From NCBI GenBank assembly GCA_030837505.1, contig JAUPKJ010000041.1, positions 1-44,710 on the forward strand: a stretch of 44,710 bases of DNA, given 5' to 3'. Made by a program: the position numbers and the translations under genes. The stretch comes from Actinomycetota bacterium. GTDB taxonomy: Bacteria > Actinomycetota > Actinomycetes > Actinomycetales > Kineosporiaceae. Of the stretch, positions 28,549 to 38,600 are shown piece after piece. How positions within the stretch are numbered: position 1 is the first letter of the stretch; each line of letters starts with the position of its first letter. The notes under the pieces are model-generated. The model saw only the letters and a list, made by a program, of their open reading frames with translations. It was not told the origin of the DNA and searched no databases.

Positions 28549-28595
28549 GCGCAGGCCCCTCCGGGCGGCTCTTCAGCGGCCGGAGGGGCCTGCGC
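28549..28595 (-). terminator. Strong hairpin terminator after the zinc-ribbon-like gene
   Basis: Perfect 16-base arms (GCGCAGGCCCCTCCGG at 28549-28564 and its complement at 28580-28595) flank a 15-base loop. The hairpin begins nine bases after the stop codon of the upstream minus-strand gene. It lacks a T run but is by far the most stable stem near any gene end here. Confidence 0.7.
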
Positions 28596-28603
28596 TCGTG
28601 GTT

Positions 28604-28972
28604 CTACAGTCCTTCGACGGAGCGCTCGGAGGACAGCAGGATCTCGAACTCCTCGGGGTGGGACTCCGCGAGGTGCTCCAGGGCCCGCAGGCGGGCGCGG
28701 CGGACCCGGACCTCCCGGTCGCCGTGTCCCCGGGCGCCCGGGATCCCCCGGGCCTCGACGCGTCGGACGGTGACGCCCGAGGAATCCTGATCGGGAACGG
28801 CCACCTTCCGGCGGGTCACGGGGGCCGGGGCCTTCTTGGCGGTCTTGGCCGCTTTGGCCTGCGCACGATCGGCCTTCTCACGACAGGCGACGCAGATGTC
28901 GTTGTTCTCCTCGAAATCCGTCACGGGGAGGATCCCTCGACACGACTGGCACCGGTGCCATTGGGCTGCCAT
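28604..28972 (-). CDS. Small four-cysteine zinc-ribbon-like protein
   Basis: This 122-residue protein begins with a zinc-ribbon-like module: HRCQSCRGILPVTDFE followed by DICVACREKADR. It supplies two CxxC pairs about 20 residues apart. A basic Ala/Lys-rich linker (KAAKTAKKAPAPVTRRK) and an Arg-rich helical C-terminus follow. The C-terminal part (LRALEHLAESHPEEFEILLSSE) resembles segments in phage and actinobacterial small proteins. Start ATG 28972 has GAAAGGA upstream; the frame extends 39 codons further without a ribosome binding site. Nucleic-acid binding is plausible but unproven. Confidence 0.7.
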   Translation of the reverse strand: MAAQWHRCQSCRGILPVTDFEENNDICVACREKADRAQAKAAKTAKKAPAPVTRRKVAVPDQDSSGVTVRRVEARGIPGARGHGDREVRVRRARLRALEHLAESHPEEFEILLSSERSVEGL

Positions 28973-29205
28973 CCCCGCACGTCCTTTCGATCGTTCTTCT
29001 CGGGTGACGCGACACGTCCTGATGCCCGTGTCGGCGGTTCCCGGTCTCAGGCCCAACTTAGGAGACGGCTCCGAGACGCGAGAAAGCACCCCCTGTTTCG
29101 ACGGCGGATCGGACAGAGACCCTCAAGGATCGGGTGATGCCCGGCAGGGTCCGGTCAGCGCCCAGAGGATGGGTACTTCGGCAGGTGAGAGGCCCCGAGC
29201 GGCGG

Positions 29206-29805
29206 TCAGCGTCCCTGCAGAGCATCCAGGGCCACGGCCATCGCGGCGGCCACCCGACCGTCCACGAGCCCGCCGGGAACCTTCACCTCGTAGCGGTCCC
29301 GCAGGGACCGCCGGCGCAGGGAACTCAGGACGACCCGCCCGGTTTCGTCGGTGAAGTCGAAGTGGAAGAGCACGGGGCACGGGATCGCCGAGATGAAGGG
29401 GATCAACTCCCACACCCTCCTCAGCAGAGCGGCCGGCAGGCTCCGTTCCTGACCGACGGCCTGGACGGTGGGGGTCGTCAGGTGCCAGGTCGAACGCAGC
29501 AACGACTTGCCGAAGTCCTTGCGGAAGGAGCCGATGGACCTTCCCTCCGCGTCGAGCACGTCGTAGGTGGCGCCCAGGTCGATCCTCTGGCGGGCCTTGA
29601 AGGAGAAGATCGGCACCGACCTGCTCTCATCGGTGTAGAAGGTGACCTCTTCCTTGAAAGCCATCCGCTTCTGCTGGGCGAAGGCCAGCAGGGGCCCTTC
29701 GCCGCCGGCCGGTCCCTCGGCCTGGACCTCGTACCGGTTGACCATCATGGTGATCTTCTGACGGACCTGGAAGGCCTCGGTCGCCGACAGTCCCTGCGTG
29801 CTCAT
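29206..29805 (-). CDS. LURP-one-related / Tubby-like C-terminal fold protein
   Basis: This 199-residue protein has the LURP-one-like pattern: FSFKARQRIDLGATYDVLDA, then GRSIGSFRKDFGKSLLRSTWHL, then a hydrophobic helix (LIPFISAIPCPVLFHFDF) and a C-terminal strand pair ending in RDRYEVKVPGG. Members resemble phospholipid scramblases and Tubby domains and are thought to bind membranes or lipids; bacterial roles are not established. ATG 29805 is preceded by GGGGA. It diverges from the acyl-CoA synthetase gene, with 254 bp between the two starts. Confidence 0.75.
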   Translation of the reverse strand: MSTQGLSATEAFQVRQKITMMVNRYEVQAEGPAGGEGPLLAFAQQKRMAFKEEVTFYTDESRSVPIFSFKARQRIDLGATYDVLDAEGRSIGSFRKDFGKSLLRSTWHLTTPTVQAVGQERSLPAALLRRVWELIPFISAIPCPVLFHFDFTDETGRVVLSSLRRRSLRDRYEVKVPGGLVDGRVAAAMAVALDALQGR

Positions 29806-30059
29806 GGTGTCCCCACGGTTCGGTCGATGCGCGCCTGGGCAGGGCCGGAGCACGGCCTGGCACGGCCCTGGCCCGGTGCCGGAGCTCCCGCCGAGTATCC
29901 TCTTGCGGTTCCACCTGGCGACGTGCACCCGGGTCCCGCACCGCGTGCAGGGCGCTCCCTGTGACGGCCCGGGGTGGTCTGTCACCATGCGGAAGAAGGG
30001 ATCGCCCCCGGCAGGATCCGGCAGGAGCAGGACGGAAAAGACCACCGAAGGGACTCATC

Positions 30060-31913
30060 ATGCCCGACCCGGCAACGCACGACACGGGGGACGTACCGGG
30101 ACCCGGTGCCTCGCAGGCGTCCGGTTCGTCCGGGACGGACCGGCAGAAGGTGCTCCCGGAGTCCGCCGGGACGAGTCCTTTCACCGGGCGTCCCTGGCTG
30201 TCCAGCTACGCCCCCGACGTCCCGGCCGAGGTCGACATCCCGGCGGAATCCCTCCCCCAGATGCTGGCCGGCAGCGCGGCGACCCACGGTTCCCGCACGG
30301 CCCTGGTCTTCCAGGGGGCCTGCACCAGTTACACCGAGCTGGCCGAACGGGTCGAGAAGGCCGCGCAGGCACTGTGGGACCTCGGGGTCCGGCCGGGGGA
30401 CCGGGTCGGGCTCGTTCTGCCGAACTGCCCGCAGCACGTGGTCGCCTTCTACGCCGTGCTGCGGTTGGGCGGCGTCGTCGTCGAACACAATCCCCTGTAC
30501 ACCGCCGGGGAGCTGCTCGAACAGTTCGCCGACCACGAGGCGCGCTTCGCGATCTGTTGGGACAAGGCGACGTGGACCCTGGAGGAGATCCGGGCCTCCA
30601 CCCAGCTGCAGACCATCCTGTCGGTCGACCTGACCCGGGCCCTGCCCTGGCCCCAACGGCTGGCGCTCAAACTGCCCCTCCCGCCCGTGCGCAAGCAGCG
30701 CGCCGAGATCACCGGCCCCGTGCCCGAGGGCGTGCGGGACTTCGACGGGCTCGTCGACGCCGCCGCCGGCCTCGACCCCGAGCACCCCGGTCCCACGCCG
30801 CAGGACGTCGCACTGTTGCAGTACACGGGTGGCACGACGGGGACCCCCAAGGGCGCCGTCCTGACCCACAGGAACCTGCGGGCCAACGCCGCCCAGGGTG
30901 CAGCGTGGCTGCCGGGTCTGAAGGACGGCGAGGAGACCTTCTACGGCGTGCTGCCCCTCTTCCACGCCTACGGCCTGACCCTGTGCCTGAGTTTCGCCAT
31001 GAGCGTCGGGGCGACCCTGGTCCTGTTCCCCCGGTTCGACCTGAAACAAATGCTCGCCACGATGCGGCGGAGGCCGGCGACCTTCCTGCCGGCGGTCCCG
31101 CCCGTGTACGAGCGGCTGGCGGCAGCGGCCCACGAGCAGCGGATCGACCTGACGTCCATCCGGTACGGCCTGTCGGGGGCCGTGGCCCTCCCTCCGGAGA
31201 TCGTGACCGAATGGGAGCGGGTCAGCGGAGGGCTGCTCGTCGAGGGGTACGGCATGACGGAGACCTCGCCGGTCTGCCTGGGCAATCCCGTGGCGCCGAC
31301 CCGCCGTCCGGGGACTGTCGGGGTCCCCTTCCCCTCCACGGACATCCGGATCGTCGACCCCGACCACCCCGAGGTGGATCTGCCCCTGGGCGAGGCCGGG
31401 GAGCTGCTCGTCCGAGGCCCCCAGGTCTTCTCCGGCTACTGGAACCAGCCGGCCGAAACGGCCAAGGTGTTCGTCGACGGCTGGCTGCGGACCGGGGACA
31501 TCGTCGTCGCCGACGCCGCCGGCTTCGTCAAGGTCGTCGACCGGATCAAGGAACTGGTGATCACCGGGGGTTTCAACGTGTACCCCACGGAGGTCGAGGA
31601 GGTCCTGAGGCACCTTCCGGAGGTCAAGGACGCCTGCGTCGTCGGCCTGCCCACGCAGGCGCTCAAGGCCCTCGGCGCGAGCAGACCCGGTTCGGGGAAG
31701 TCCGGGGAGTACGTGGTGGCGGTCGTCCTGCCCGCCCCCGGAGCGCAGATCGACATCGAGTCGATCCGCTCCCACGTGCGCACCCGGCTCGCGGCGTACA
31801 AGGTGCCCAGGCACGTGGTCGTCGCGGACGAGCTGCCCCGGTCGCAGGTCGGCAAGGTCCTGCGTCGCCAGGTCCGCGACCGGCTGCTGAGGGAGACCGG
31901 GACCGATCGGTGA
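30060..31913 (+). CDS. fadD: Long-chain fatty-acid-CoA ligase
   Basis: This adenylate-forming enzyme activates fatty acids with ATP and joins them to CoA for beta-oxidation or lipid synthesis. The N-terminal region includes RPWLSSYAPDVPAEVDIP. The adenylation signatures are the P-loop YTGGTTGTPKGAVLTH (about residue 260), LPLFHAYGLT, GYGMTETSPV (about 400) and GWLRTGDI (about 480). The C-terminal VVDRIKELVITGGFNVYP contains the hinge region, and the catalytic lysine lies in VGKVLRRQVRD. ATG 30060 has AGGGA seven bases upstream. The first 40 residues are low-complexity. Chain-length preference cannot be judged. Confidence 0.93.
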   Translation: MPDPATHDTGDVPGPGASQASGSSGTDRQKVLPESAGTSPFTGRPWLSSYAPDVPAEVDIPAESLPQMLAGSAATHGSRTALVFQGACTSYTELAERVEKAAQALWDLGVRPGDRVGLVLPNCPQHVVAFYAVLRLGGVVVEHNPLYTAGELLEQFADHEARFAICWDKATWTLEEIRASTQLQTILSVDLTRALPWPQRLALKLPLPPVRKQRAEITGPVPEGVRDFDGLVDAAAGLDPEHPGPTPQDVALLQYTGGTTGTPKGAVLTHRNLRANAAQGAAWLPGLKDGEETFYGVLPLFHAYGLTLCLSFAMSVGATLVLFPRFDLKQMLATMRRRPATFLPAVPPVYERLAAAAHEQRIDLTSIRYGLSGAVALPPEIVTEWERVSGGLLVEGYGMTETSPVCLGNPVAPTRRPGTVGVPFPSTDIRIVDPDHPEVDLPLGEAGELLVRGPQVFSGYWNQPAETAKVFVDGWLRTGDIVVADAAGFVKVVDRIKELVITGGFNVYPTEVEEVLRHLPEVKDACVVGLPTQALKALGASRPGSGKSGEYVVAVVLPAPGAQIDIESIRSHVRTRLAAYKVPRHVVVADELPRSQVGKVLRRQVRDRLLRETGTDR

Positions 31914-31962
31914 GCGGGCCGGGGTGCGCGGCGACGGGCGCATCGGGGACGATCGGACCACC

Positions 31963-34533
31963 ATGACCGAACCCGAGATCCAGATGACCGAGCCCGAACT
32001 CCAGCGCGTTTCCCGTCCCGTCCCCTCCCTCGTGGACCGGCTGCCCTCCGCCCCAGACCCGGACGACCTCTTCGACGTCTTCTCCACCTGGGCCGGCGAG
32101 CAGGGTCTGACGTTGTACCCGGCCCAGGAGGAGGCCCTCATCGAGGTGGCCTGCGGATCGAACGTGATCCTTGCCACCCCCACCGGATCGGGCAAGAGCC
32201 TGGTCGCCACGGGAGCGCACTTCACGGCGCTGGCCCGCCGGGAACGGACCTTCTACACCGCTCCCATCAAGGCTCTCGTCTCGGAGAAGTTCTTCGCCCT
32301 GTGCGAGGTCTTCGGGGCCGACGCCGTCGGGATGCTCACGGGCGACGCCGCTGTGAACGCCGACGCCCCCATCATCTGCTGCACTGCGGAGATCCTTGCG
32401 AACCTGGCGCTGCGTCAGGGGTCGGCCGCCGACATCGGCCAGGTCGTCATGGACGAGTTCCACTTCTACGCCGAACCGGACCGGGGCTGGGCCTGGCAGG
32501 TGCCGATCCTTGAACTCCCACGGGCACAGTTCCTGCTGATGTCGGCGACCCTGGGCGACGTCACCCGTTTCGAGAAGGACCTCACCCGCAGGACCGGGCG
32601 GCCCACGGCGAGCATCGTCTCGGCGCAGCGGCCGGTCCCCCTGTACTTCCACTACGCGATGACCCCTCCGCACGAGACCATCGAAGAACTCCTGTCCACG
32701 AACCAGGCTCCCGTCTACATCGTGCACTTCACGCAGGTCCAGGCCCTCGAACGGGCCCAGGCCCTCACGAGCCTCGCCATCTGCGACCGTCAGAACAAGA
32801 AATTGATCGTCGAGGCCATCGGCGACTTCCGTTTCTCCCCCGGGTTCGGCCGGACCCTCTCCCGGCTGCTGCGCCAGGGGATCGGCGTCCACCACGCGGG
32901 GATGCTCCCGCGCTACCGACGGCTCGTCGAACAGCTGGCCCAGGCCGGACTCCTCAAGGTGATCTGCGGCACGGACACCCTCGGGGTGGGGATCAACGTG
33001 CCGATCCGCACGGTGCTGCTGACGGCCCTGAGCAAGTACGACGGACGACGGGTGCGGCGCCTGAAGGCCAGGGAGTTCCACCAGATCGCCGGTCGCGCGG
33101 GCCGCGCGGGGTACGACACCTCGGGGACCGTCGTCGTCCAGGCCCCCGAGCACGAGATCGAGAACGCGCGGCTGATCGCGAAGGCCGGGGACGACCCGAA
33201 GAAACGCCGCAGGATCGTGCACCGCAAACCCGCCGAGGGCACGGTCTCCTGGAGCAGGGAGACCTTCGAACGCCTCGTCGCCGCCGATCCCGAGCCCCTG
33301 AACTCACGTTTCAGGGTCAGCCACGCGATGCTGCTCAACGTCCTGCAGCGCCCGGGGGACCCGGTCGCCGCCATGCGGCACCTGTTGGAGGACAACCACG
33401 AGGACCGGGCCGCCCAGCGCCGGCACATCCGCAGGGCGATCGCGATCCTGCGGGCGCTGCTGGCGGCGGGGGTCGTGGAACGCGTGGAGAACCCCGACGG
33501 CTCGCGCACCGTCCGGCTCCTGATGGACCTGCAGCTGGACTTCGCGCTCAACCAGCCGCTGTCCCCGTTCGCGCTGGCCGCGATCGAACTGCTGGACCGC
33601 GAGGACCCGAACTACGCCCTGGACGTGCTGTCCGTCGTGGAGTCCACCCTGGACGACCCGCGGCAGGTCCTGGCGGCCCAGCAGTTCAAGGCCAGGGGCG
33701 AGGCCGTGGCCGCGATGAAGGCCGAGGGCATCGAGTACGAGGAGCGCATGGAGCTCCTGGAGGAGGTCACCCACCCCCGGCCCCTGGCCGACCTCCTGGA
33801 GGGCGCCTTCGAGACGTACCGGACCGGCCACCCCTGGGTCGCCGACCACGAGCTGTCCTGCAAGTCCGTGGCCAGAGACCTGTACGAGCGGGCGGCGGGC
33901 TTCACCGACTACGTCGCCCTGTACGGGCTGGCCCGCAGCGAGGGGCTGGTCCTGCGCTACCTGGCGGACGCCTACGGGGCACTGCGCCGGACCGTTCCCG
34001 ACGAGGCCAAGACCGAGGAACTCATCGACCTGATCGAATGGCTCGGGGAACTCGTCCGGCAGGTGGACTCCAGCCTGTTGGAGGAATGGGAGCGGCTGCG
34101 GGCCGGTGCGGGAACGGGGGACGAACCGATCCGCCCGATCGGGCAGGCCGCCACCGGGGTGACCGCGAACCCCCGGGCCTTCCGCGTGATGGTCCGCAAC
34201 GCCCTGTTCCGCCGGGTGGACCTGGCGGCCCGCGAGCGCTGGGGCGATCTGGGGGCCCTGGACGCCGAGAGCGGGTGGGACGCCGATCGTTGGGCCGAGG
34301 CCCTGGACGACTACTTCGACGATCACGACGAGATCGGCACGGGCCCGAATGCCCGGGGCCCCGGCCTGCTGCTCATCGAGGAGGGCAGGGGGGCCTGGAC
34401 GGTCCGTCAGATCCTCGACGACCCGGACGGCGACCACGACTGGGGTATCAGCGCCGAGATCGATCTGGCCGCCAGCGACGAACTCGGCGAGCCCGTCGTG
34501 CGGATCACCGCCGTGGACCGTCTGGGCGGCTGA
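31963..34533 (+). CDS. DEAD/DEAH-box (Ski2-like) helicase with DUF3516
   Basis: This superfamily 2 helicase of 856 aa has a Ski2/HelY-like core. Motifs are LYPAQEEAL (Q-like), ILATPTGSGKSLVA, a DEFH Walker B in VVMDEFHFYAE, MSATLGD, YIVHFTQ, GVHHAGMLPRYRRLVE, CGTDTLGVGIN and HQIAGRAGRAGYDT. The C-terminal half (from about residue 430) is the DUF3516 region found fused to such helicases in actinobacteria; it ends in the acidic DYFDDHDEIGTGPNARGPGL stretch. It is probably an RNA helicase by family resemblance; the substrate is not known. The start ATG has only a weak ribosome binding site. It lies 49 bases after fadD and may be co-transcribed. Confidence 0.9.
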   Translation: MTEPEIQMTEPELQRVSRPVPSLVDRLPSAPDPDDLFDVFSTWAGEQGLTLYPAQEEALIEVACGSNVILATPTGSGKSLVATGAHFTALARRERTFYTAPIKALVSEKFFALCEVFGADAVGMLTGDAAVNADAPIICCTAEILANLALRQGSAADIGQVVMDEFHFYAEPDRGWAWQVPILELPRAQFLLMSATLGDVTRFEKDLTRRTGRPTASIVSAQRPVPLYFHYAMTPPHETIEELLSTNQAPVYIVHFTQVQALERAQALTSLAICDRQNKKLIVEAIGDFRFSPGFGRTLSRLLRQGIGVHHAGMLPRYRRLVEQLAQAGLLKVICGTDTLGVGINVPIRTVLLTALSKYDGRRVRRLKAREFHQIAGRAGRAGYDTSGTVVVQAPEHEIENARLIAKAGDDPKKRRRIVHRKPAEGTVSWSRETFERLVAADPEPLNSRFRVSHAMLLNVLQRPGDPVAAMRHLLEDNHEDRAAQRRHIRRAIAILRALLAAGVVERVENPDGSRTVRLLMDLQLDFALNQPLSPFALAAIELLDREDPNYALDVLSVVESTLDDPRQVLAAQQFKARGEAVAAMKAEGIEYEERMELLEEVTHPRPLADLLEGAFETYRTGHPWVADHELSCKSVARDLYERAAGFTDYVALYGLARSEGLVLRYLADAYGALRRTVPDEAKTEELIDLIEWLGELVRQVDSSLLEEWERLRAGAGTGDEPIRPIGQAATGVTANPRAFRVMVRNALFRRVDLAARERWGDLGALDAESGWDADRWAEALDDYFDDHDEIGTGPNARGPGLLLIEEGRGAWTVRQILDDPDGDHDWGISAEIDLAASDELGEPVVRITAVDRLGG

Positions 34534-34558
34534 CCGGTACCTCCTGGCCGGGCGAAGC

Positions 34559-34592
34559 ACCGGGCCGGTGGTCTCGTGGCCACCGGCCCGGT
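34559..34592. terminator. Bidirectional terminator hairpin
   Basis: Perfect 13-base arms, ACCGGGCCGGTGG at 34559-34571 and CCACCGGCCCGGT at 34580-34592, flank an 8-base loop in the gap between two convergent genes. It can end transcription in both directions. Confidence 0.75.
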
Positions 34593-34664
34593 CGATGCTC
34601 CGATCCGTACGGTTCCGGTCCGGGCTCCCGCAGGAGGCGACCGGCGGATGCTGCCGGCTGCGGA

Positions 34665-35612
34665 TCAGTACTGGCCGACGATGTCGATCACCAGGACGGT
34701 GGCCCCCATGGCCGACGAGCCGCTCTGCGCGGGGACGACGGACACGGCCCTGCTCCCGACCTTCTGGTCCTTCAGGGACGAGGCGATCGAGAGCACCTGC
34801 TCGGCCGCCACGAGTTCGAGCGAACTCCCCCAGGTCTGCTGGGTCTGTTTGCCGGTCGCGGCGTCCGTCTGGATGAGTTCCATCAACAGGCTCTTCTTGG
34901 AGTCGATGGTCTCGCCCTTGCCCGCCAGCAGCAGGGCGGAGGACGGCGTCGACCCCGTCTTGACCCCCTTGACCGAGGTGATCGTGGGCTTCTTCCCGGG
35001 CTCCGAGGAGATCTCGGGGAAGCCGGCGGGCAGGGCGGTGCCGGCCTTCTCGCCGTCGGCGGCCTTGTCCTTGTCCACGGAGTCGATGATGTCGACGACG
35101 AACACGAGGGCCTCACCCGCCAGCTCGTGCTCCTCCTGGCCGGCCTTGGCCTCGCCCTTCTTGCCGTAGGCGTCCTCGGGCGGCACGGACATCAGGACCC
35201 TGGAGCCGATCTTCTTGCCGACCAGGACCTTGTCCCATCCGACGATCACCTTGCCGGCGCCGATCAGGAAGCCGGCAGCTTGCCCGCGGTCGTAGGAGTT
35301 GTCGAAGACGTTCTCCTTGTCCTCCTTGGGTTTCCAGGTCTGTCCCAGGTAGTTCGCGATCAGGGTCTGCCCGGAGGCGACGGTCTTGCCGTCGCCCTCG
35401 CTGAGCACCTCGGACTTCAGCTCGGCCGGGGCCTCGCCGGACGGGACCGTCAGGTCGGGTTTCTCACCGAACTTGCCGGTGGCCTTCACTCCGAACGAGG
35501 TGCTGTCCTTGGACTCCTTGTCGTCGGACGAGGAACCGCCGCAGGCGGTCAGTGCGAGGGCGACGAGCGGCAGGCACAGGAGGGCGGCGTGGCGCCGCAG
35601 GTGGAGGTTCAC
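34665..35612 (-). CDS. FKBP-type peptidyl-prolyl isomerase lipoprotein, two FKBP-like domains
   Basis: This exported proline isomerase or chaperone has 315 aa. Start GTG 35612 (GAGGT upstream) gives a signal peptide ending in a lipobox with Cys24 (LTACGGSSS). The first FKBP domain (about residues 60-165) shows VANYLGQTW-type strands, GAGKVIVGWDKVLVGKKIGS, and SVPPEDAYG. A second, diverged FKBP-like domain (about 190-315) contains GSSLELVAAEQVLSIASSLKDQKVGS and ends VLVIDIVGQY. A helicase-nuclease gene ends 37 bases upstream on the same strand. Transcription may run through, but function does not link them. Confidence 0.9.
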   Translation of the reverse strand: MNLHLRRHAALLCLPLVALALTACGGSSSDDKESKDSTSFGVKATGKFGEKPDLTVPSGEAPAELKSEVLSEGDGKTVASGQTLIANYLGQTWKPKEDKENVFDNSYDRGQAAGFLIGAGKVIVGWDKVLVGKKIGSRVLMSVPPEDAYGKKGEAKAGQEEHELAGEALVFVVDIIDSVDKDKAADGEKAGTALPAGFPEISSEPGKKPTITSVKGVKTGSTPSSALLLAGKGETIDSKKSLLMELIQTDAATGKQTQQTWGSSLELVAAEQVLSIASSLKDQKVGSRAVSVVPAQSGSSAMGATVLVIDIVGQY

Positions 35613-35649
35613 GTCTACCTCACGGATCGGGAGCACGGAATCACCGACG

Positions 35650-38600
35650 CTAGTCCACCAACCTGATGATGTGCGCGGCCCCCCGTGAGGAGGGGCCGCC
35701 CAGCGGGTCCCCCCGGCCTGTCCGCGGTCCTGCTGCCGGGGTCGGATCAGGGGTCTGGCGGGCACCGTCCGAGGCCGGGAGCTGGTCGGTCGCGTTCTTG
35801 GGCGCGTCTGCCGGCGTGGGGCCGGGGTCCCGGGGGCAGGGGTGGATCCGCATCCGGGTCAGAAGCTTCCACAGCGGGGCCAGGGCGGCCTGCCGGTCGA
35901 AGGCGTACTCCGAGGCCCTCACGCGCCAGATCTCCCACCCGACGCGACGCAGTTGCCGTTCGCGCACCAGGTCCGATTCGAGCTGTTCGGGGGTCGAGTG
36001 CCAGGCGTCACCGTCGCACTCGACGGCCAGGCGGCCGCGCTCCCCGGTGATCACCAGGTCGATCCGGCGGCCGTTGCTCTCGACCTGGGGGGTCACGTGG
36101 TAGCCGCGGGCCAGCACGTCGAGGTAGACCCGCTGTTCGAAGAGGCTGTCGAAGGGCTCGCACGCGACGTCGGGCAGCACCAGAGGCCCCCGGGGACCGG
36201 GTCCGGCCGGCGGCCGGTTCACCAGGTGGGTGAGGTAGGAGTGCCGCAGGTCGGCGGGGCTGAGGGAGTCGGCCGTCACCGAGTGGAACAGCCACACCTG
36301 GTCCTGGGCCCGGGAGGCCGCCACGTTGAACCTGCGCCGGTACTCCAGTCGGGTCAGGGAGGTCGTCCGGGTCCCCGGGGCGATCACCATCGACAGGAAG
36401 ACCACGTGCCGTTCGTCCCCCTGGAAATCGGGGGGCGTGCCCACCAGGAGCCTGCGATGCTCCTGCTCGGTCCGGGGCAGGCGGCGCAGCAGGGCGTTGC
36501 GGATCAGGTCGGCCTGGGCCGTGCCCTGCAACACGATCACTCCGAAGGTCAGGCCCTCGTACGCCGGGTCCCGCGAACAGGCGAGCACCCGTTCCACGAG
36601 GGCCTCGGCCTCCACCTGGTTGCGCAGGGTCGTCCCGTGGCCCTCGGTGTACGCGCCGGGCACGTGCACGGCGCGCAGCGGGTCCAGGCGGGCCGTGCCG
36701 AAACAGCGCAGCGGGACGAGGGGCTCGTCCCGGTAGAACATGTGGCTGGACCATTCGATGATCTCCGGCATGCACCGGAAATGCTCCCGGAGGCGCACCA
36801 CCTGCCCGAACCGGGTCCGCAGGACGGAGAAGAGGCTGGACCGGGGGGTGAAGGCGACCCGCAGCCAGGCCGGAAGGTCCCCCAACAGTTCGTCGAGCCG
36901 GGAGAAGATCGGTCCGAGGGCCCCGAGGGCCGTCTCGGGCGGGGTGCACTGCCGGTCGTCCCCGACCACGATCACTTTCGGAGCCAGCCACAACAGGAAC
37001 AGGCTCTCCAGCCCGGCCTGGCTGGCCTCGTCCACGATCACGACGTCGAAGGACTCCCGGGCCGCCGGCACCGTCGACAGCACGTCCGACAGGGGCATGA
37101 TCCAGGCGGGGACGGCGTCGCGCGCGTCGAGCATCGCGTCCCTGGCCGCGGCAGCGAACCGGGCCGCGTGCTTGCCCTGGCCCTTGCCGCGGGCGTCGAG
37201 GGCGGCCTGGTAGGAGCGCAGGGCCGCGACCTGCCGGGCGGTCATGCGCTCCAGACAGTGCTGCCAGGCCCGTTCGCACGCCAGGTCGGCCGTCAGCCGT
37301 TCGACCTGGCGTTCGACGACGCCCAGTTCCCGTTCCAGGGACTCCTCCAGACCCTCCTCGCGCTGGGACTCGAAGAACTCCCGGGCCCTGGCCCATCCCC
37401 AGGCCCGGGGCAGCCGGGTCAGCCTGGCGCGCCACGCGGGATCGTCGGGGTCGCAGCTCAGGGCCCGGGCCAGCACCGGGTGAGCTGCGCGCAGCAGACC
37501 CAGCAGGTGGGCGCAGCGGTCCCGCCGCTCCCGCGCCCGGCGCAGATCCTCGCGGTCCCCGTGCAGACGGCGGTAGGCCACGGGGTCCCGGTCCCGGACG
37601 GCCCCGGCCGCCCGCGCCGCCGCCCGCGCAGCCTCCCGTGGTGTCCCCGGCGCGTCGGCCCGGTGTTCCAGTTCCTCCGCGAGGCGGTCGACGGCCTCGG
37701 TCGCGCGGTGGGCCGCGAGTCGGCGCCCCACGGCGATCTGCAGCTCCGCCAGGGGCCCGCGGCGGTCCGGGCCGGCGCCGAGCAGGAGGTCACCGATCTG
37801 GATCCCGCGGATCCGGCGGGCCACGAGCAGGTCGTCGAGCCGCAGCGCGGCCCGGCGCACCTGCTCGGTCCGTTCCAGTTGCGCCGCGAGGTCGGCCAGG
37901 AGCCCGACCCTGCGCGGCAGGGGCCACTCGGCGGGAACCTCTGCCCCGACCTGGGCCCACCGGTGGACCAGACCCGCTGCGACGATCTCGGCCCGCAGGT
38001 GCAGGCACAGGGCCCTCAGCTGCTCGGGGGCCGTGGCGCTCGCCCCGTCCACACGGCAGCGGCCGACGGCGCGGCGGGCCGCCCGGGTGGCGGCAGAGGG
38101 CAGGGCCCGCCGCACGGACCCCGTGCCGACCTGCACCAGGTGGGTGGCGTGACCGTGGAGGGTCAGGAGGTCCTCGTGCGCGCGGGGCGCGCCGGCGGGT
38201 CCCCCGCCCGCCCCACCGGTGTTCCCCGTCAGCTCGACGACGTGCAGTCCCACCCCGTCGAGGGCCTCGACGGCCTCGGTCACGCGGTGGGCCTGGCGGG
38301 CCAGCAGGTCCCACAGGGTGGTGTTGCGGCCCTCGGCGGCGTCGAGGACGGCGCGGGCCCGCCAGTCGGACGGGTCCTCGACGGGCGGGGTCCGGGCCGC
38401 GGCGTCGTCGAGGGCCTGCAGCGCGCTGAGCAGTTCCCGCAGGTCCGACGCGCTCAGCGCGCCCGACGGTCCCAGCGCGCCCGACGGTCCCAGCGCGCCC
38501 AGGCCCGTGGTGCCCGGGGGCTCGCAGGCGTCGGCGTCGGCCAGGCGCTGCCGTTCGACGGCCAGCAGGTCCTCCAGGTCCGCCGGTGGGGGCAGGTCCG

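Noticed and set aside
29982-32225. Minus-strand open frame of 747 codons
   Set aside because: It is antisense to fadD, whose adenylation motifs are intact.
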